Assembly (NCBI GenBank): GCA_902729315.2
Contig: LR746269.1
Location: forward strand, 3,544,001 to 3,608,000
Reading direction: 5' to 3'
Origin: Spirodela intermedia
Lineage: Eukaryota; Streptophyta; Magnoliopsida; Alismatales; Araceae
DNA: 64,000 nt
Of the stretch, positions 14,792 through 27,400 are shown one piece after another (position 1 is the stretch's first letter; each line of letters opens with the position of its first letter). The position numbers and the translations under genes were made by a program. The notes under the pieces were generated by a model, which saw nothing but the letters and a program-made list of their open reading frames with translations, did not search any database and was not told where the DNA came from.

Positions 14792-16974
14792 CTAATAAGA
14801 AGAGATCGACGCGCTGGAATCTTCCTGTTCTGCATCTTCTTTTCGTCTCAGGCGGTGAAGTTTGGCGAAGACACCGACGAGAGGAGCGGTGTTGTAGGTG
14901 CAGGCCTCCGTCTGCATGTAGTTCCCTCTCTCGTCCCTGAACATGTCATTGCCGTCGGGCCCGCCGACGAGAGCTCCAAGGAGGACATTGGGGTTGTCCT
15001 CCCGACGGGCGTACCAGTCATCGTACCCCTGCATGCAACCTATGAAGCCTTTGCTCTCCTTGTGCGAGACGATAGAGCTTCCCCGGTGGTGCACCCGCCG
15101 GGGAAAGTGCGGCCCGAAGCCCACCAGGTAACTGAGGCCCATCGGATTGGCGCCGAGGATGTAATCGACCATCGACTTTCCGGCGGAGAGGAGCTCGGAG
15201 GGCCCGGCGGCGCCGTCGGGGCAGGGAAGCGCCTGGTTTACCCGGCGGAGGTAGTCGGCGTAGACGGTGAGGAGGAAGGTGGCGCCGGACACGTACTGCA
15301 TATTGTTCCAGTGGCGGACGTAGAGGAGGCCCCCCGGGGTCCGGTGGACGTTGGATCCGTTGTTCTTGCCGAGGCAGGCGCAGAGGTAGTGCTCCGCCTT
15401 GGATCTGAACTTCTTAAGGGTGGCCTCCGCCTCGTCTGTCAACTGGGCCCGCCCTCCCTCCATCAATACCTTAGGATGCCGAGCAAAGCGACGTGAACGT
15501 AAGATATGTTTCTTTAAAAAGAATAGAGTGGGCCGGTATCTGTGAGCTCATTATGGCAGTCAGCGCGGCTCTTTCACCCTCTGTCTCTCCAACCAGCCAG
15601 AGTGGGTCCGGAGCTTGGCCTACTCTCTCTCTCTCTCTCTCCCTCTCCCTCTCCCTCTCTAACCAGTGGCATTGACCAGATCCCTGCCATGGATTAACTA
15701 CTCTAGTCTCTCTCTCTCTAGATATAAATATATATGAATGTCTATCGGGGTGGTGATCTACGAGTCGTAGCCGAAGGAATGGGCCCATGCATTCCGCCTG
15801 TGAACGCTAACTAGAGCAAAGATGATCAATCGGAGAGGGAGAAGCCAAGGAAATGTTCGACAGGGAGAGGCGTGGAGCGGGATTACCTTGGCGGCGAGGA
15901 CCTGAACGCCGGCATATTTGATGTCCCAGCTGAACTCATTGATGGCCCAGCCGGTGCCCCCGAGCGCGTGCCCATTCCTCAGCACATAGTCGAGGTAACG
16001 CCAGCCGCCGTCGCCTCCGGCATCGGCCATGTGCAGCCACAGAGCAGCCCAGAGCAGCTCGTCATTGTACCCGCTGATCGACGAGTAGGATTTCTTCGCT
16101 TCGGCCACGCTCCGGTCGTAGTGTCCCCGGTGCTCATCGCCGAACTGGAACAACTGTCGTGCGTGGTGTAGCAAGAGGAGGGAATAGTGGGGACTCCGGC
16201 GACGGAAGACGATGGAGGCGGCGGCCATGGCCGCCGCCGTCTCGCCAGCGAGGTCGGAGCCGGGGTGGTCGGCGTCGATCTTGTAGGCCTGCCGCGAGGT
16301 GGTCATGTCCTCGGGCCGCTGCCAGCAGTAGTGGTCGGTGTCGCCCTCCCCGACCTCCGCCCAGAGAACGTTCGGCTGGGTGTGAGCCTTGATGAAGTAG
16401 TCGGTGCCCCACTTTATGGCCTCCAGCGCGTGACCATACTCGTCGGCGGCGGCGATCTCCTCGCCGTACTCGATCACTCCCCACGCCAGCATCGTCACCG
16501 TGAAGGCCATCGGCAGCCCGAATTTCACGTGGTCGCCGGCGTCGTAGTAGCCCCCCACCAGATCCACCTGCAACACCCCCTCGGTGACCCACAGCACAGA
16601 GAGAGAGAGAAAGTACAGAGAGCGTGGAGAGTAGAGAGATGGGGTGTCTGTCTGCCCAGCTTGGTACTCACCCCCTGCTCGAGGCCATCGGTGAGGCCGG
16701 AGTGGCCGCGCCAGTTGACTCGTTGGTTGTACGGCAACCGGCCGGAGCGCTGACTCTCGAAATACAGAAGGCTCTTGGTGAGGGCGTCGCCATAGTCGAA
16801 TGCCGGCTCGGGGGACGGAGATGGCGAAGGCGCTGCGGATGCTCGAGACAGGGGGAGACTCACAAGGAGGAAGAGGGAGGACAGAGAGCCGGCGGCGGCG
16901 GCGGCGAGAGAGGAGGAAGAGGGACAAAAGTGTGACGAGTTGCGGCCTCCTGTTCCTCTGCCCCTTGCCGCCAT
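14792..16974 (-). CDS. Endo-1,4-beta-glucanase, glycoside hydrolase family 9
   Basis: This is a secreted cellulase-type enzyme that cleaves beta-1,4-glucan in the cell wall. Three exons on the minus strand, 16974-16672, 16567-15887 and 15469-14792, all join in phase 0 to give 553 residues. The ATG at 16974 begins [11 protein letters not shown] hydrophobic stretch at residues about 23-48 ([20 protein letters not shown]) looks like a signal peptide, and the mature domain starts at [15 protein letters not shown]. Catalytic features are present: [15 protein letters not shown] (Asp110 and Asp113), HHRGSSIV (His455-456) and [15 protein letters not shown] with the acid Glu near residue 516. There is no C-terminal carbohydrate-binding module; the protein ends in a short charged, Ser-rich tail. 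That architecture fits plant class B GH9. The coding region is very GC-rich compared with its flanks. Several long open frames on both strands here are shadows of this gene. Confidence 0.95.
15621..15660. repeat. (CT)n microsatellite in GH9 intron 2
   Basis: Alternating CT with CCCTCT interruptions lies in the second GH9 intron (15470-15886). A shorter CT run follows at about 15704-15720. On the gene's own strand these read as GA repeats. Confidence 0.9.
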
Positions 16975-17610
16975 CGATACCCGCCGACCCTCCCCTTTCT
17001 TTGACGGAGCAAGAAAGAGAGAGAGAGAGAGAGAGCGCGGCGGGAGGGGAGGGCGGAAGGGAGACGAAATAAATGGCCTATGATTAATGCAGAGAGGCGG
17101 AGCCGCACCGGTGGGGTGGGCGAGATGGCCGCACGGGAACAGTCGCAGCGTTGGCCCTGATGTGGGACCCGTCGGGCCGCCGTAAGCCCTCTTCTGCGCG
17201 ACGACCCACGTGGAAATGACCGACGGCTCAGTGGCATCTTTTTCCCGAGCCACTCTGGACCGAGCCGCCCGGCCTGGCCCGGCTCGGCTCGGACCATACA
17301 ATAAGACCCCGTTGTTGGAGAGAGACTCCGCCCACGTGACTCGAGGCGTACCCTATTTCTCCCCCGCCTCGGATCCCAACGAGCGAGTAATAGAATTCCA
17401 ACACGCCCGCACGACGAGGGCCCACTGAAATCTGACGACGTGGGTCGCCATTGTTCCGTCGGTCTGGTAAAAGAGTGTCGGCGCGCGCCTTCCCGTCATT
17501 CAATAACTTAGATTCGTCTGGGCGTTCGGCCTCCTGTCCCAAGTTGGCCTCCCCGCCGACACCCGGTCGGCTCAACTCTCTCTCGCTCAATCTCTCAATC
17601 TCTCTTCTAG
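16975..17610 (-). promoter_or_regulatory. GC-rich 5' region and likely promoter of the GH9 gene
   Basis: The 640 bases upstream of the GH9 start are much more GC-rich than the DNA beyond 17610. On the gene's strand a pyrimidine-rich (CT)n tract at 17007-17034 lies 35-60 bases before the ATG, typical of plant 5' leaders and Y-patch core promoters. I see no clear TATA box at a suitable distance. A second CT-rich run is at 17570-17606. The open frames within this region look like composition artefacts. Confidence 0.5.
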
Positions 17611-18229
17611 AAAGTATGTTTGAAATTATGCATGGCTTAAGTGATGATCATGTTCGAGAGAATTCATCTACTGTTGGAAGTTCACAATTTCAAGTAGCCA
17701 TGCCAACCCATAGTCCTAGGCTTGGTCTGCCTAACGTTATAAGAACAAGATGTAGTTGTGTAAAGTATCAATGGATAGGACGACACTTGCTAACTCCCAA
17801 CACACTATGAGATAATAAATTAATATTAAATTTATTTCAGTATCCTCGAAATATCTATTGGTAAACACATTCAAACATAGCTAACCTAAAAGTGTTGGTG
17901 TTCGAGGAAAAGGTGTACGACCCCTAACTTACAAGTTCAAGAGGATTTCAAGTATCAAACTAAAGGTAATAGCTCATACATGCAAAAGATAGCAGAGGTA
18001 TAACAAACTCAAAAAGATCAATTATAAGAGGCCAAATATCCACATGTTGATGTTTGCAAGTTAGAGGTGACATTCATTATGGAGCCCTAAGAGCTAAACA
18101 TCACCTTATTGGTAATCAACTTTGTTGGTTAGTGATAGAATCTAGTGTGCAAGTATCAAAACTAGATGATTGAAAAGTTGACGCATCACATACTCTTAAA
18201 TTGTTGGCTCCTAGTTAATCTAATAGAAG

Positions 18230-18500
18230 GAATCAAGAGGAGGGTAAATTGATTTCTAATTTTTATTTAAGGTCTCTAAATAAATTATTTTAAAATTTTA
18301 TTTTAATTTTATGCTCTCTTATTTTTCTCTTGAATTGATATAATCAGATGTTAGGAAAGAAACACTAAAAACAAAAGGATTTTATACTGGTTTAAAGATT
18401 GTATCCTTTGTTCCACTATTTTGTTCTCTAAAATACATTTAATTTTTTGGGATCAAGAACTCCACAAATCTCTATTATCCAACTAAAAGCACAGATTTTA
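18230..18500. repeat. LTR-like fragment related to 52200-52640
   Basis: It starts with an AAGAGGAGGGTAAATTG-type string and contains TTTATACTGGTTTAAAG about 150 bases on. The same two landmarks (GAAGAGGGGTTAAATTGG, then TTATACTAGTTCGG) occur in the same order and spacing near 52216 and 52340. This layout is familiar from long terminal repeats of plant Ty1/copia elements. Similarity was judged by eye; the ends are not defined. Confidence 0.35.
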
Positions 18501-20159
18501 GCTATGCTAAGCAAGCCCATTGTAGGCATACCAAATGTGCCTCAACATTCAAATACTTTCCATCACACAAGAATAAGAATATTGAGAAGAAAAAATCAAA
18601 TAACCTTTACAGCTGCCTAAAGCATATGGATACTGTTTTTTTCTCTATCAAAGGGCTGAGTTGGAGAATGCTGTCGAGGGATGAGCCACTTTAGATTTCT
18701 CTCAAACAAGAGGCTCTAAAAGTTGATTGTAGCCATAGATTATTGCAATGTCATAGTCTAAAGAGGCAAAAAACAGAGCTAAATTTATTTTTTTACACAT
18801 TTGTATCACTGAAATAGTCCTTTTTATATTAAGGCTTAATGGGTTAGACCACCTACTTCAACAACTACTTTTGGCATGCATTATTTTTATGTTTAGTGTT
18901 GATGCCCTTGGTTTGATATTACAATGCTAAAATTTATTTATTGAATATTCATTGAATTTCACATATGATGTTTAATGGTCTCATGATCCTATGGTTAACA
19001 AGTGAATCTGAAGAGTTAACCATTGAGATTAATTAATTCTTTTTACATATGATGGAACTAACTTTGAAATACAACAACCTAGGTTCTATGCATGATTACA
19101 TGAAATTTAATATCAACTCCAATGAGAAAATGTTTAGAATTCACAAAATATCAAAATCATGCATGAGTTTTGAACCTGAAGTAAGGACAATGATATGTCA
19201 ATGATTTATGTGAGGGAATAGTAGGAAAGTCATGAAATATCAAGTTATACATGTCTTCAACCTACAATCTAAACGTTAACATGTTGAATGAAAGCTTAAG
19301 TGAGGAAACATTTGAAAACTCAAAAAATATCAAGTCACACATAATTCTCAAACCTAGGATCTAGATGCTGACACTCAAAATCTTAAGTGAAGAAATATTT
19401 GGAAACTCACAAAATATCAAAGTCATGCATAAGTTTTGAACCTGAAATTTAATTAGTAGCACATTTGAAGATTACATGAAGACAACAATTAATCAAATAT
19501 TTTTCTTTGAACTTAACCTCAATAACAAGATCATTTGTTGATAAGAAATAAATCTCTAGTTCAAATTTCAAATAAAATGGACAAAGAGAATAGAGAGTTT
19601 TGAAGCATGAAAAAGGTAGAGGTCGTTGCCACATGTTTTGGATAATGAAAAGATTTTTAAAATTGATTGACCTCACTTTAGAACAAAAAATGACTTGAGA
19701 ACATAGACTAAAAAAATGAGAAAACTTCAAAAGAAGAATAGAGAACTCTCCAATGACTATCTATACATTTCTCTCAAGATTCAATCACCATGAGCTTCAA
19801 CTAAGTAGAAAATACTACATCAAATCTTCATTTGACATTGATAATCCAAGCAACATCCATCTTAAAGGTTGAACTTTCCATCACACCCTAAGGTACTTGG
19901 GTTGTGAGGGGAGAAGTGTTTAGGCTGACATATGAAGTACTGATAGCCAAGTTGAGTCCTTGAAGGCCGAGGTCTTTGAGGAGACAAAACTTGTGTGATT
20001 AGGTGGCTGATCTTGTAAAAAATAGTGTGTATTTCTAAGAGAAATAATAAACTCTAACATGAAGAATCCTTTGGGACTAGAAGTCATCAAGTGAGGGGAG
20101 AACAAATACCTTTTTTTTTATTTCCCTTGTGGTGAAGAGAGAACTTTGAAAGAACTTAT

Positions 20160-20160
<1 letters not shown>

Positions 20161-20191
<31 letters not shown>
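20161..20191. repeat. (GA)n microsatellite
   Basis: About 15 GA units in intergenic DNA. Confidence 0.95.
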
Positions 20192-20193
<2 letters not shown>

Positions 20194-20351
20194 TTGAGAG
20201 AGTCTGCATTAAGAAAGAAATAGCTGCGAGAGAATCTGTGTCAACACATTTACTAATAAGTAGAAAATGAGAATTAACAAAAATTCCTAGAAACTCAATT
20301 CAACCCGCCCCTTCACTCTTGGTGTTTCACTTAGCCCCATTTTTAAACTTA

Positions 20352-20437
20352 CACACCAATGGGTCTTGCCTTTAAATGGGTCTTACATATCAAGCTGAAG
20401 CCCTTCACACAGCAATGGGTCTTGCCTTTAAATGAGT
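20352..20437 (+). repeat. Two direct copies of a 30-base unit
   Basis: The unit around GGGTCTTGCCTTTAAATG occurs at 20352-20381 and 20408-20437, differing at about two positions. It follows a string at 20296-20330 (TCAATTCAACCCGCCCCTTC) like those near the 3' end of plant LTRs, so it may be LTR-associated. Confidence 0.6.
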
Positions 20438-21059
20438 AGTGCCTAATGCTATTTTTCATACATCTTTAAGAAACAGAAATAAAAGACAACATTTTTATGA
20501 TGTGTTTGGTGTATTAACTTCTCCACATTTCTGCTTCCTAGTGAATACTTGTACACTTGTTGATGTATTATGAATCTTACCACAAAGAGGTTAATCTCAC
20601 TTTATTAAACCAAGGCAAGATAAATATATCATTTTCTAATTCACAAAAAATTACAATTGTTGCAAATGTTGTAATAATATTGAGTCTTTCTTTAGGTTAT
20701 CATTGTCAATTTCTTAATTTTGGCATGTAGATATTTGACCTAATTAACCTTACATACCATCAAAACATTTTTGAGTTCTCAAAACTCAACAATATCAAAC
20801 CTAAAAAGCCTAGTGTTACATTAATTATTTTTACCTAATTAACCTTTATGCTTGAAAGAAGTGGTGGAGTTTAATCCATAGGTAGGACATTAGGAATTTA
20901 ATCTTTGTGATCTTTATCCTTTCATTTAAAGAGTTTTATAAGTATTTTTTCTAATATCTCAAATAAGCTTTTTATTGAAATGGATTGAGTAAACATTAAA
21001 TGGATACATTGTGAAACCTTATTTTTTTACTAATTTATGTACTATCCTTAATTGGATTA

Positions 21060-21620
21060 GGTGCTTGCGTTAGGAGGGGGTGGGGTGCTTTTGTGCGGTA
21101 AGGCCCAGGATAAGACAGCGAGGTATTTGTCAGAAGGGGAGAAGAGAAGAAGAGCAACAACGAAAAGAATTCGCCTAGCTCTAAGTATTCCAAATGCCAT
21201 CACCAAAGCAGTCTTCGAGATAGGGCTAAAAACAAAGTGCGTTCCGGTTTCATTCGATTTGTCGTGAATTGGATGATGGAAAAACCAGCACCGGGGCCAA
21301 TAGTTGTTCTCCGCCCCCAATAGGTACATTTTGTCTGGGCTCCCCGCTCCGCCGTCACACTCCCGAAGGAAAAACGACTGCCTTTCTCACTAGTGGGCGA
21401 ATCTGATTGATCCAATGACGAAATCAACACCCTCTTTTGCGCCTAACTTTACTCTGATTTCCTCACTATGAGAGCTGATCCAGGGGCTAGTCCGGCTACG
21501 ATAAGTTCCTTTGGCTTTCGTCTCAGTAGGTGTATTATTCTACATTTTCTCAAAAGGACATTCATTCATTTCTTTCTTCCCCGTCGAAGTGAAGGAATAG
21601 TTGGATGAAGCAGCAGTTTC
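21060..21620. other. GC-richer island, possibly organelle-derived DNA
   Basis: The island stands out sharply from AT-rich DNA on both sides. It is unlike the coding exons nearby and has no plant nuclear gene motif I know. Its texture (mixed purine-rich and CCCCG/GGGGC strings, short open frames on both strands, the longest at 21057-21329 minus) resembles non-coding plant mitochondrial DNA. I cannot name a mitochondrial gene in it, so a NUMT is only a hypothesis. Confidence 0.35.
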
Positions 21621-24495
21621 CGGAGATTGTAACCCCTAATGTTATCTTGAAAGTAAACTTGATCTTGAACCAACCAATATAGTAAACTTTCATGTCCTTG
21701 ATTGGCGTCCAATGTTAATTGATATGGAATCTACACATAATGTGGCAAAAAGATTCACCCCTTAAAATATAAGTCCAATTCAAATTTGGTTCTTGAAATC
21801 GAGCTTACACACAAATTTATAGTATTTAATTCTTTCATTTTTTTATCTTTGGATGCACTAGAGAGAAACATTGATATTTTTGTAATGTATAACTGTAGAT
21901 ATGATCTTTAGATATTCTAAATAATGTAAAAAATCATACTGGAGTGTCTAAAACAAAATGCATCAAAATATAATCAAGAGATCTAATTAGTTTTAGGCCA
22001 AAGTGAATACTATTATCATAAACCAAGAGAATGGATGGATTTATCTTATTCGAATTATCCTTGGATTTTCAATTATTAAACAAATCCTGATGATTATAGT
22101 CGTTCAATTCCTTCCCATGCTGATTTTTAAGAGCCTAGTAATTTGGTTATAATAAACCTTTAATGATATAAATGTAGAACACCTAGGTTCATGACCCCAT
22201 CCACCCAAGTATTTTCTAGAAACACTCCTAGATTCATGACTTTATGAGGCCACCCAAATTACCACCCACTTAATCTCCTCTAGCTGTGTAGTCATAAGTT
22301 TTGTTCAAGTACTAGCATTACTCAATCACAAATCAAGATGAACAAGTTGATACATACGAATTTGGTGTGTAGCTTCCATGGTGTAATTTATTTGCCTAGA
22401 GATGTGAAAGTAGTTTGTAGAGAGGAGAGTTTTGAATTCTTAAGATGAAGTCATTAATTTTTCCCTTTAATTAATTTTCCTCACTTTAAGATTTGGGTAA
22501 AATGTTCTTTATAGATAACTACTTTTTCATGAACTTTAGGCATTTTAATGGCCACAAAAAAATGGGAAACACAATGTATGAATGGCTATGACATACTCCA
22601 ATGACTAGCTTAACAATCATTTTTCTTGTTTTCATACTTTATTTTTCAGTACCACATTTAATTGGTCTCTCTCCTAAGTCAACTCATGAGTGGACTACTT
22701 TTTAATTGTAAAAAGGATAAAAATATTAAATAAAAAAAATATTTTTTGAATCATATAAGAGATTTATAACTTAAAAAAATATTTCAATAGTAAAATAATT
22801 GAATATTTTAAATAAAAATTACTATTATATCTTTGAATACATTTTCCTCAATTTGGTACATGCTCACATCTGTTGTGATTTAGAGTTAATAGTTAGGATA
22901 TTAAAAAAATATAGCATTACCCTTTTTTATGGCATTTGTCACCATCAACACTAATAAGGCTCCTAAATTTAAGCATTTCATCAATGTGAACAAACCCTAG
23001 TCAACTTTTTTGTACTTTAATTAGCTTTCTTTTGTCATATGTTTCAAATACTATTAGAAATGCATAATTTTACATAAATCTTGAAAAATGTCAAAAATTT
23101 ATTTTAAGTTGGTTAAGATTGAAAAAAATGTGCATACTTGGAATCTTGATGGATGAACTTTTTCCAAGAGTGAGGGATTATCTTTAATTTGTTTTCATTT
23201 TATCATGATAAACCATTCAATTTTTGAAATTTCATGAATTTAATGATCAATTGTCTATCATCTAACACTTTGGTCCAATTTCATTCATATTTATAAAGTT
23301 AAAAGACTCATACTTTGTATGTTTTTTAACAATCCCATTTTGATTTATTTATTTTTTAAAATTCATGATGGCTAACCAAAAATTATTTGAAAATTCTTAC
23401 ACATTTATAGAGTAATGGTAATCCTTTAAAATTTGGAAAAAAAACTAAGGATATGATGGAAACATTGAAAAATATGTACAAACAGAACACAATTATTTCC
23501 AATTTGAACCAATGGGCTAAAATTAGTTTATCTAGACCAGCAACAAGCAAGCATGAAATGAGCATTAGAAAATAGAATGAACATGCAACTCTTACATCTC
23601 AAGATATTTTCTTTAATAATATGTAGTGTTGTAGACACATTAACTTAGAAGCCATTGTGAATTTGGTCTAATTAATTAGTTTGTTTTGGTCATATCTTTG
23701 AAATTTGTTAGATTTTGAATATCTTGGTCAAATTACCAATTGTTGTAAATTTTATTAAAATAATAACTATGAACTTTTAGGACCTTATTAGATATTGGTA
23801 TCATTTAAAGTGGTGGGCATGAGCTTTGTGGTAATTAATAAACCATGGACAACTTCGAAAATGCCAATCCTAATGCAAATATGGAGTGGTTTGATGTTGA
23901 TTTGACCTTTTTAGTAGTGGTAGATCAATTTCTAGAAATATCTACTTGGATACTTCAAGTTGTGTAAATATAGGTCCACATACAAGTATTGTCAATTCTC
24001 TTGGACTTGTGAGCATTAATTGGTGCATATAAGTGTGGGCCATCAAAAATATGAAATTTGATATCAAGTAGAAAAGGATAATATGCTTTCCAAAGCATAC
24101 ATAGTTTGTGCTGCTTGTGAGTGTTTTGAGTGTTGGTATAATTTTTTGTGGTAGTTGAAAATCATTGAAGTGGATGAATTTGGACTCAATAAACACTAAT
24201 GAACATATTGCTGTGGGTGAAATTCAGCTTAACTGGGTGAAATCAAATATTTCTTAGGGGCAGCTTATTTATATGTTATTTATATATTCTGTAAGTCAAC
24301 ATATTTAGAATTTAAATATAAAAGAAATACTTCTTCCTTTGATGAGGGCGGTCAATCTTGTAAAGCTCACCGCGAAGTATCAGAAGCGGAAGTACGGGTA
24401 GGACATCGAGAGAAGGGAAACAATCCCTCGCTGACGGAACGTTCCTCTGACCGTGTTCTTCTTCCCCCTTCCTACCCCGCTCCTGTCGTTCTCTA

Positions 24496-27400
24496 ATGGC
24501 GGGACCTCGGCGATCTTCCTTGCTTCTTTTTCCGTTTGTGTTATTCATGCTTCTTTTGTGGAGGGGGAGGTGCTCCACGGAACAGAAACTCGGCCGCCGG
24601 TCTCCTCCCACAGACGGCGGTTTCTGCGATCAGCTGATTCGCCCTCTTGGCTACGCCTGCACTGAGCACGTGGTATGAAAGAAGATGAAGTGCCTATTCT
24701 CTTTCTGGAATTTTTTTGACGGTATAATTCATGGAAACGGAGATGATTCTGCTGTTACTTGGTTTCTACCCTTCTCATCTGGCTTTTGGACGTGGTTCGT
24801 TCGATATGGCTACTTCCTATCTTCAATTATCATGTTTTAGGTGTTCTCACACTAGCTAATAATTGGAGGAGGTGGTGGATGTGTTTTAATGTTATAAACC
24901 ACCATATTGCCTTCCCAGAAATATTTTATGACGTTAATGACCATTCTGGATATTATACACATAGAGCGACATACAATTCAATCCAGCCTTATCCACGATT
25001 GGTTGACTTCGTATCATTGATTGTGCTATAGTTTTATATTTTAGGGTGAGTTCAACTAACATATTGTTGGCTATCTTTGCTTTTGCGCCATATTTTGTTG
25101 GGCTAGACCGTCCGCACGTCCACTGAAATGGTGTCCTTATATTTTCGGATCATTTTTGGTTTACGTTCTGCACGTGTGCTTACTAATTGGATATTTATAT
25201 GCACTTCATTCCTTACGGACGGTCTTGCTCCTTATCTTAGTCTCCTCTGTAGAAGTAACAGCTGTGGTTTCTCTTTGGGCGATATCTTTTTTCTAATCAA
25301 TTACATTTTCTATGATTCAAAGTCTGTTTAAATTTTCTTTGACAAGCCTGTATTTTTATGACTCCATATCCTTCCTGCTGCTTCATTCTGCATGTTCTTA
25401 TTCTTGTTTCGTCATGATATTGATGGACGACAGGCATTAGACAGATATATCCATGTAGCGATTATTTTATCAGCAGGAACAGTACTACCGTTTTCTTATG
25501 GCGCCAGGAAGCTCATTCGTTTTCTTATGTGCAAGGGCTTTGCCCGTGTTGTCAATCAATCGACGCCCATCAGTTTTTGATTTTCTAGATCTTGTAGACC
25601 CTGAAGAATTGCTTAGAGTAAACAGTGACTGGGAATATGGGACATTTTTAGCCAGTGACATCATTTTGTCCAATGTTAAGTTGGGCGAAGGCTACTGGAT
25701 TGGGTAAGTAGGCGTCTGAGGTGAGCATGGTGAACAACTGCACAATGATGAGATTTCCACTTGCTTGACCTTTTGAATTCCTTACTTCAGAGTAAGTTTT
25801 CTGTAGTCGTTGCCCGATAATATAGATATTCTAGTTTTCAATGTTGTTCAAATGATGTTCTTGGGGAATCATTGTCAGGTCCAAACAGATGATGGTTTTC
25901 TTTTGGCTGTTCAACGAATTCAAGATGGGAAGAATACCCAGAAATTTGGGTCACCTCGCCCGGTTTTTCTTCAGCATGGACTATTTCAGGTAGCTGTTAG
26001 TTGATCTAGGTGGAATTTCCTACTTGCTTTCACATCTCACTCGTTTGATCATGATTCTATCATATAGTAGTCATGTTCAAGGCTCCTTTATCAAACCTCC
26101 TCTCTCCCCGTTCTGCATGTCATTATCACAAGTTTAAGGGCCTGTTAAAACTCCATTTCTTTTTTGGGGGCATGGACTGATTGCCAAGTGCTGATATGGG
26201 TGCAAGTCGGACAGTCCTACTGACACTGAGAGATGTAAAAGTTGGACGGCTGGACAAATATATCCATCTTCTCATTTATATGCCAAATAAATTAAACTGA
26301 TAAAATTATGGTAGAGACTCACGGAAAACGTTGCTGTTGATTTCCAAAAGGTACATTTCTAAAATGTTTCTCTCATTGACTAAATGTATCTAAGCGTGGA
26401 AAGTTGAAATTCCTGGATCTGAAGCTAGGAGATTTCATGTTTATCCTACCGCGCTTATGGACGAAAAATTAAAATAATTAATGATTATTCAAAGTATAAC
26501 AATAAGATAGCTAAGATGTAAGAAAGCAAATCGCCGTGCTTGTGTAAGATCAACATGCTAACATCTCTGGCTATGAAGATGCCGTGTCATAAATTTATTT
26601 GATTGTAGCAACTCGGTACCTAAAGTCATAGCATGCATGCCATGTTTTCGGTTTAATAAATCATATCTGAACACTCTAAACATTGCTGACATTATCCGGC
26701 TGAAATTTTTGCATTGGTATCCCTTTATTATTGCTCAAATTTTCATTCGATAAAGCCAATGAATCCAAGCTGACTTTCAAATTTGGCACTAGTTGGAAAG
26801 AAAAGAAAGATACGTAGTTCTTAAGTCATTATTTTCTTTGTTTCTGCAGAGGAATGCATTTCTTTTATCTGGAGCTGAAGAAAAGATTATGAAGGGTGAA
26901 ATTTTTCCTGTTACATATTTGTTATCTCATGAACTAATCTTAAATACGCTGGTATTAAATTATGACAGGGAGGTGACACATGGTTTTTGAACCCTACTGA
27001 ACAATCACTGGGATTTGTCCTTGCTGATCACGGTTTTGATGTATGGGTTGGGAATGTACGTGGCACACATTGGAGCCGTGGACACATCAGTCTTTCTGAG
27101 ACAGAACGGGTATCAGTGCAATTGATGTTTGAGTGACTTCCTTCAAGAAAAGTTACCAGTATATCGAATTTTGTTTTGGCGCTTACTCTTTGAAATATGT
27201 CCGGTTTATCAAACATTCTGACATAGGCCTTCATCTTTACTGGTTCACAGGTTTTTTGGGAGTGGAGTTGGCAAGAACTCGCTGAATATGACCTAAAGTG
27301 TATGGTTAACTATGTATACTCGGTCACCAATTCAAAAGTCCTCTTTGTCGGACACTCACAGGTTGATTATCTATTTTGAAAGTCTTATTTTTTGACCGAA

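Larger units (their letters stand above)
17611..24495. other. AT-rich intergenic spacer with repeat debris
   Basis: No intact gene is seen. The spacer holds LTR-like debris at 18230-18500, a GA microsatellite at 20161-20191, a short repeated 30-mer at 20352-20437 and a GC-richer island at 21060-21620. A stretch at about 22190-22270 resembles 52440-52560. The last ~150 bases (24350-24495) become GC-richer and are probably the promoter and leader of the lipase gene. Confidence 0.6.

Noticed and set aside
14855-17072. Long open frames on the plus strand and in a second minus frame across the GH9 gene
   Set aside because: They overlap the GH9 exons, have GC-rich shadow composition (Arg/Pro/Gly-rich) and lack family motifs.
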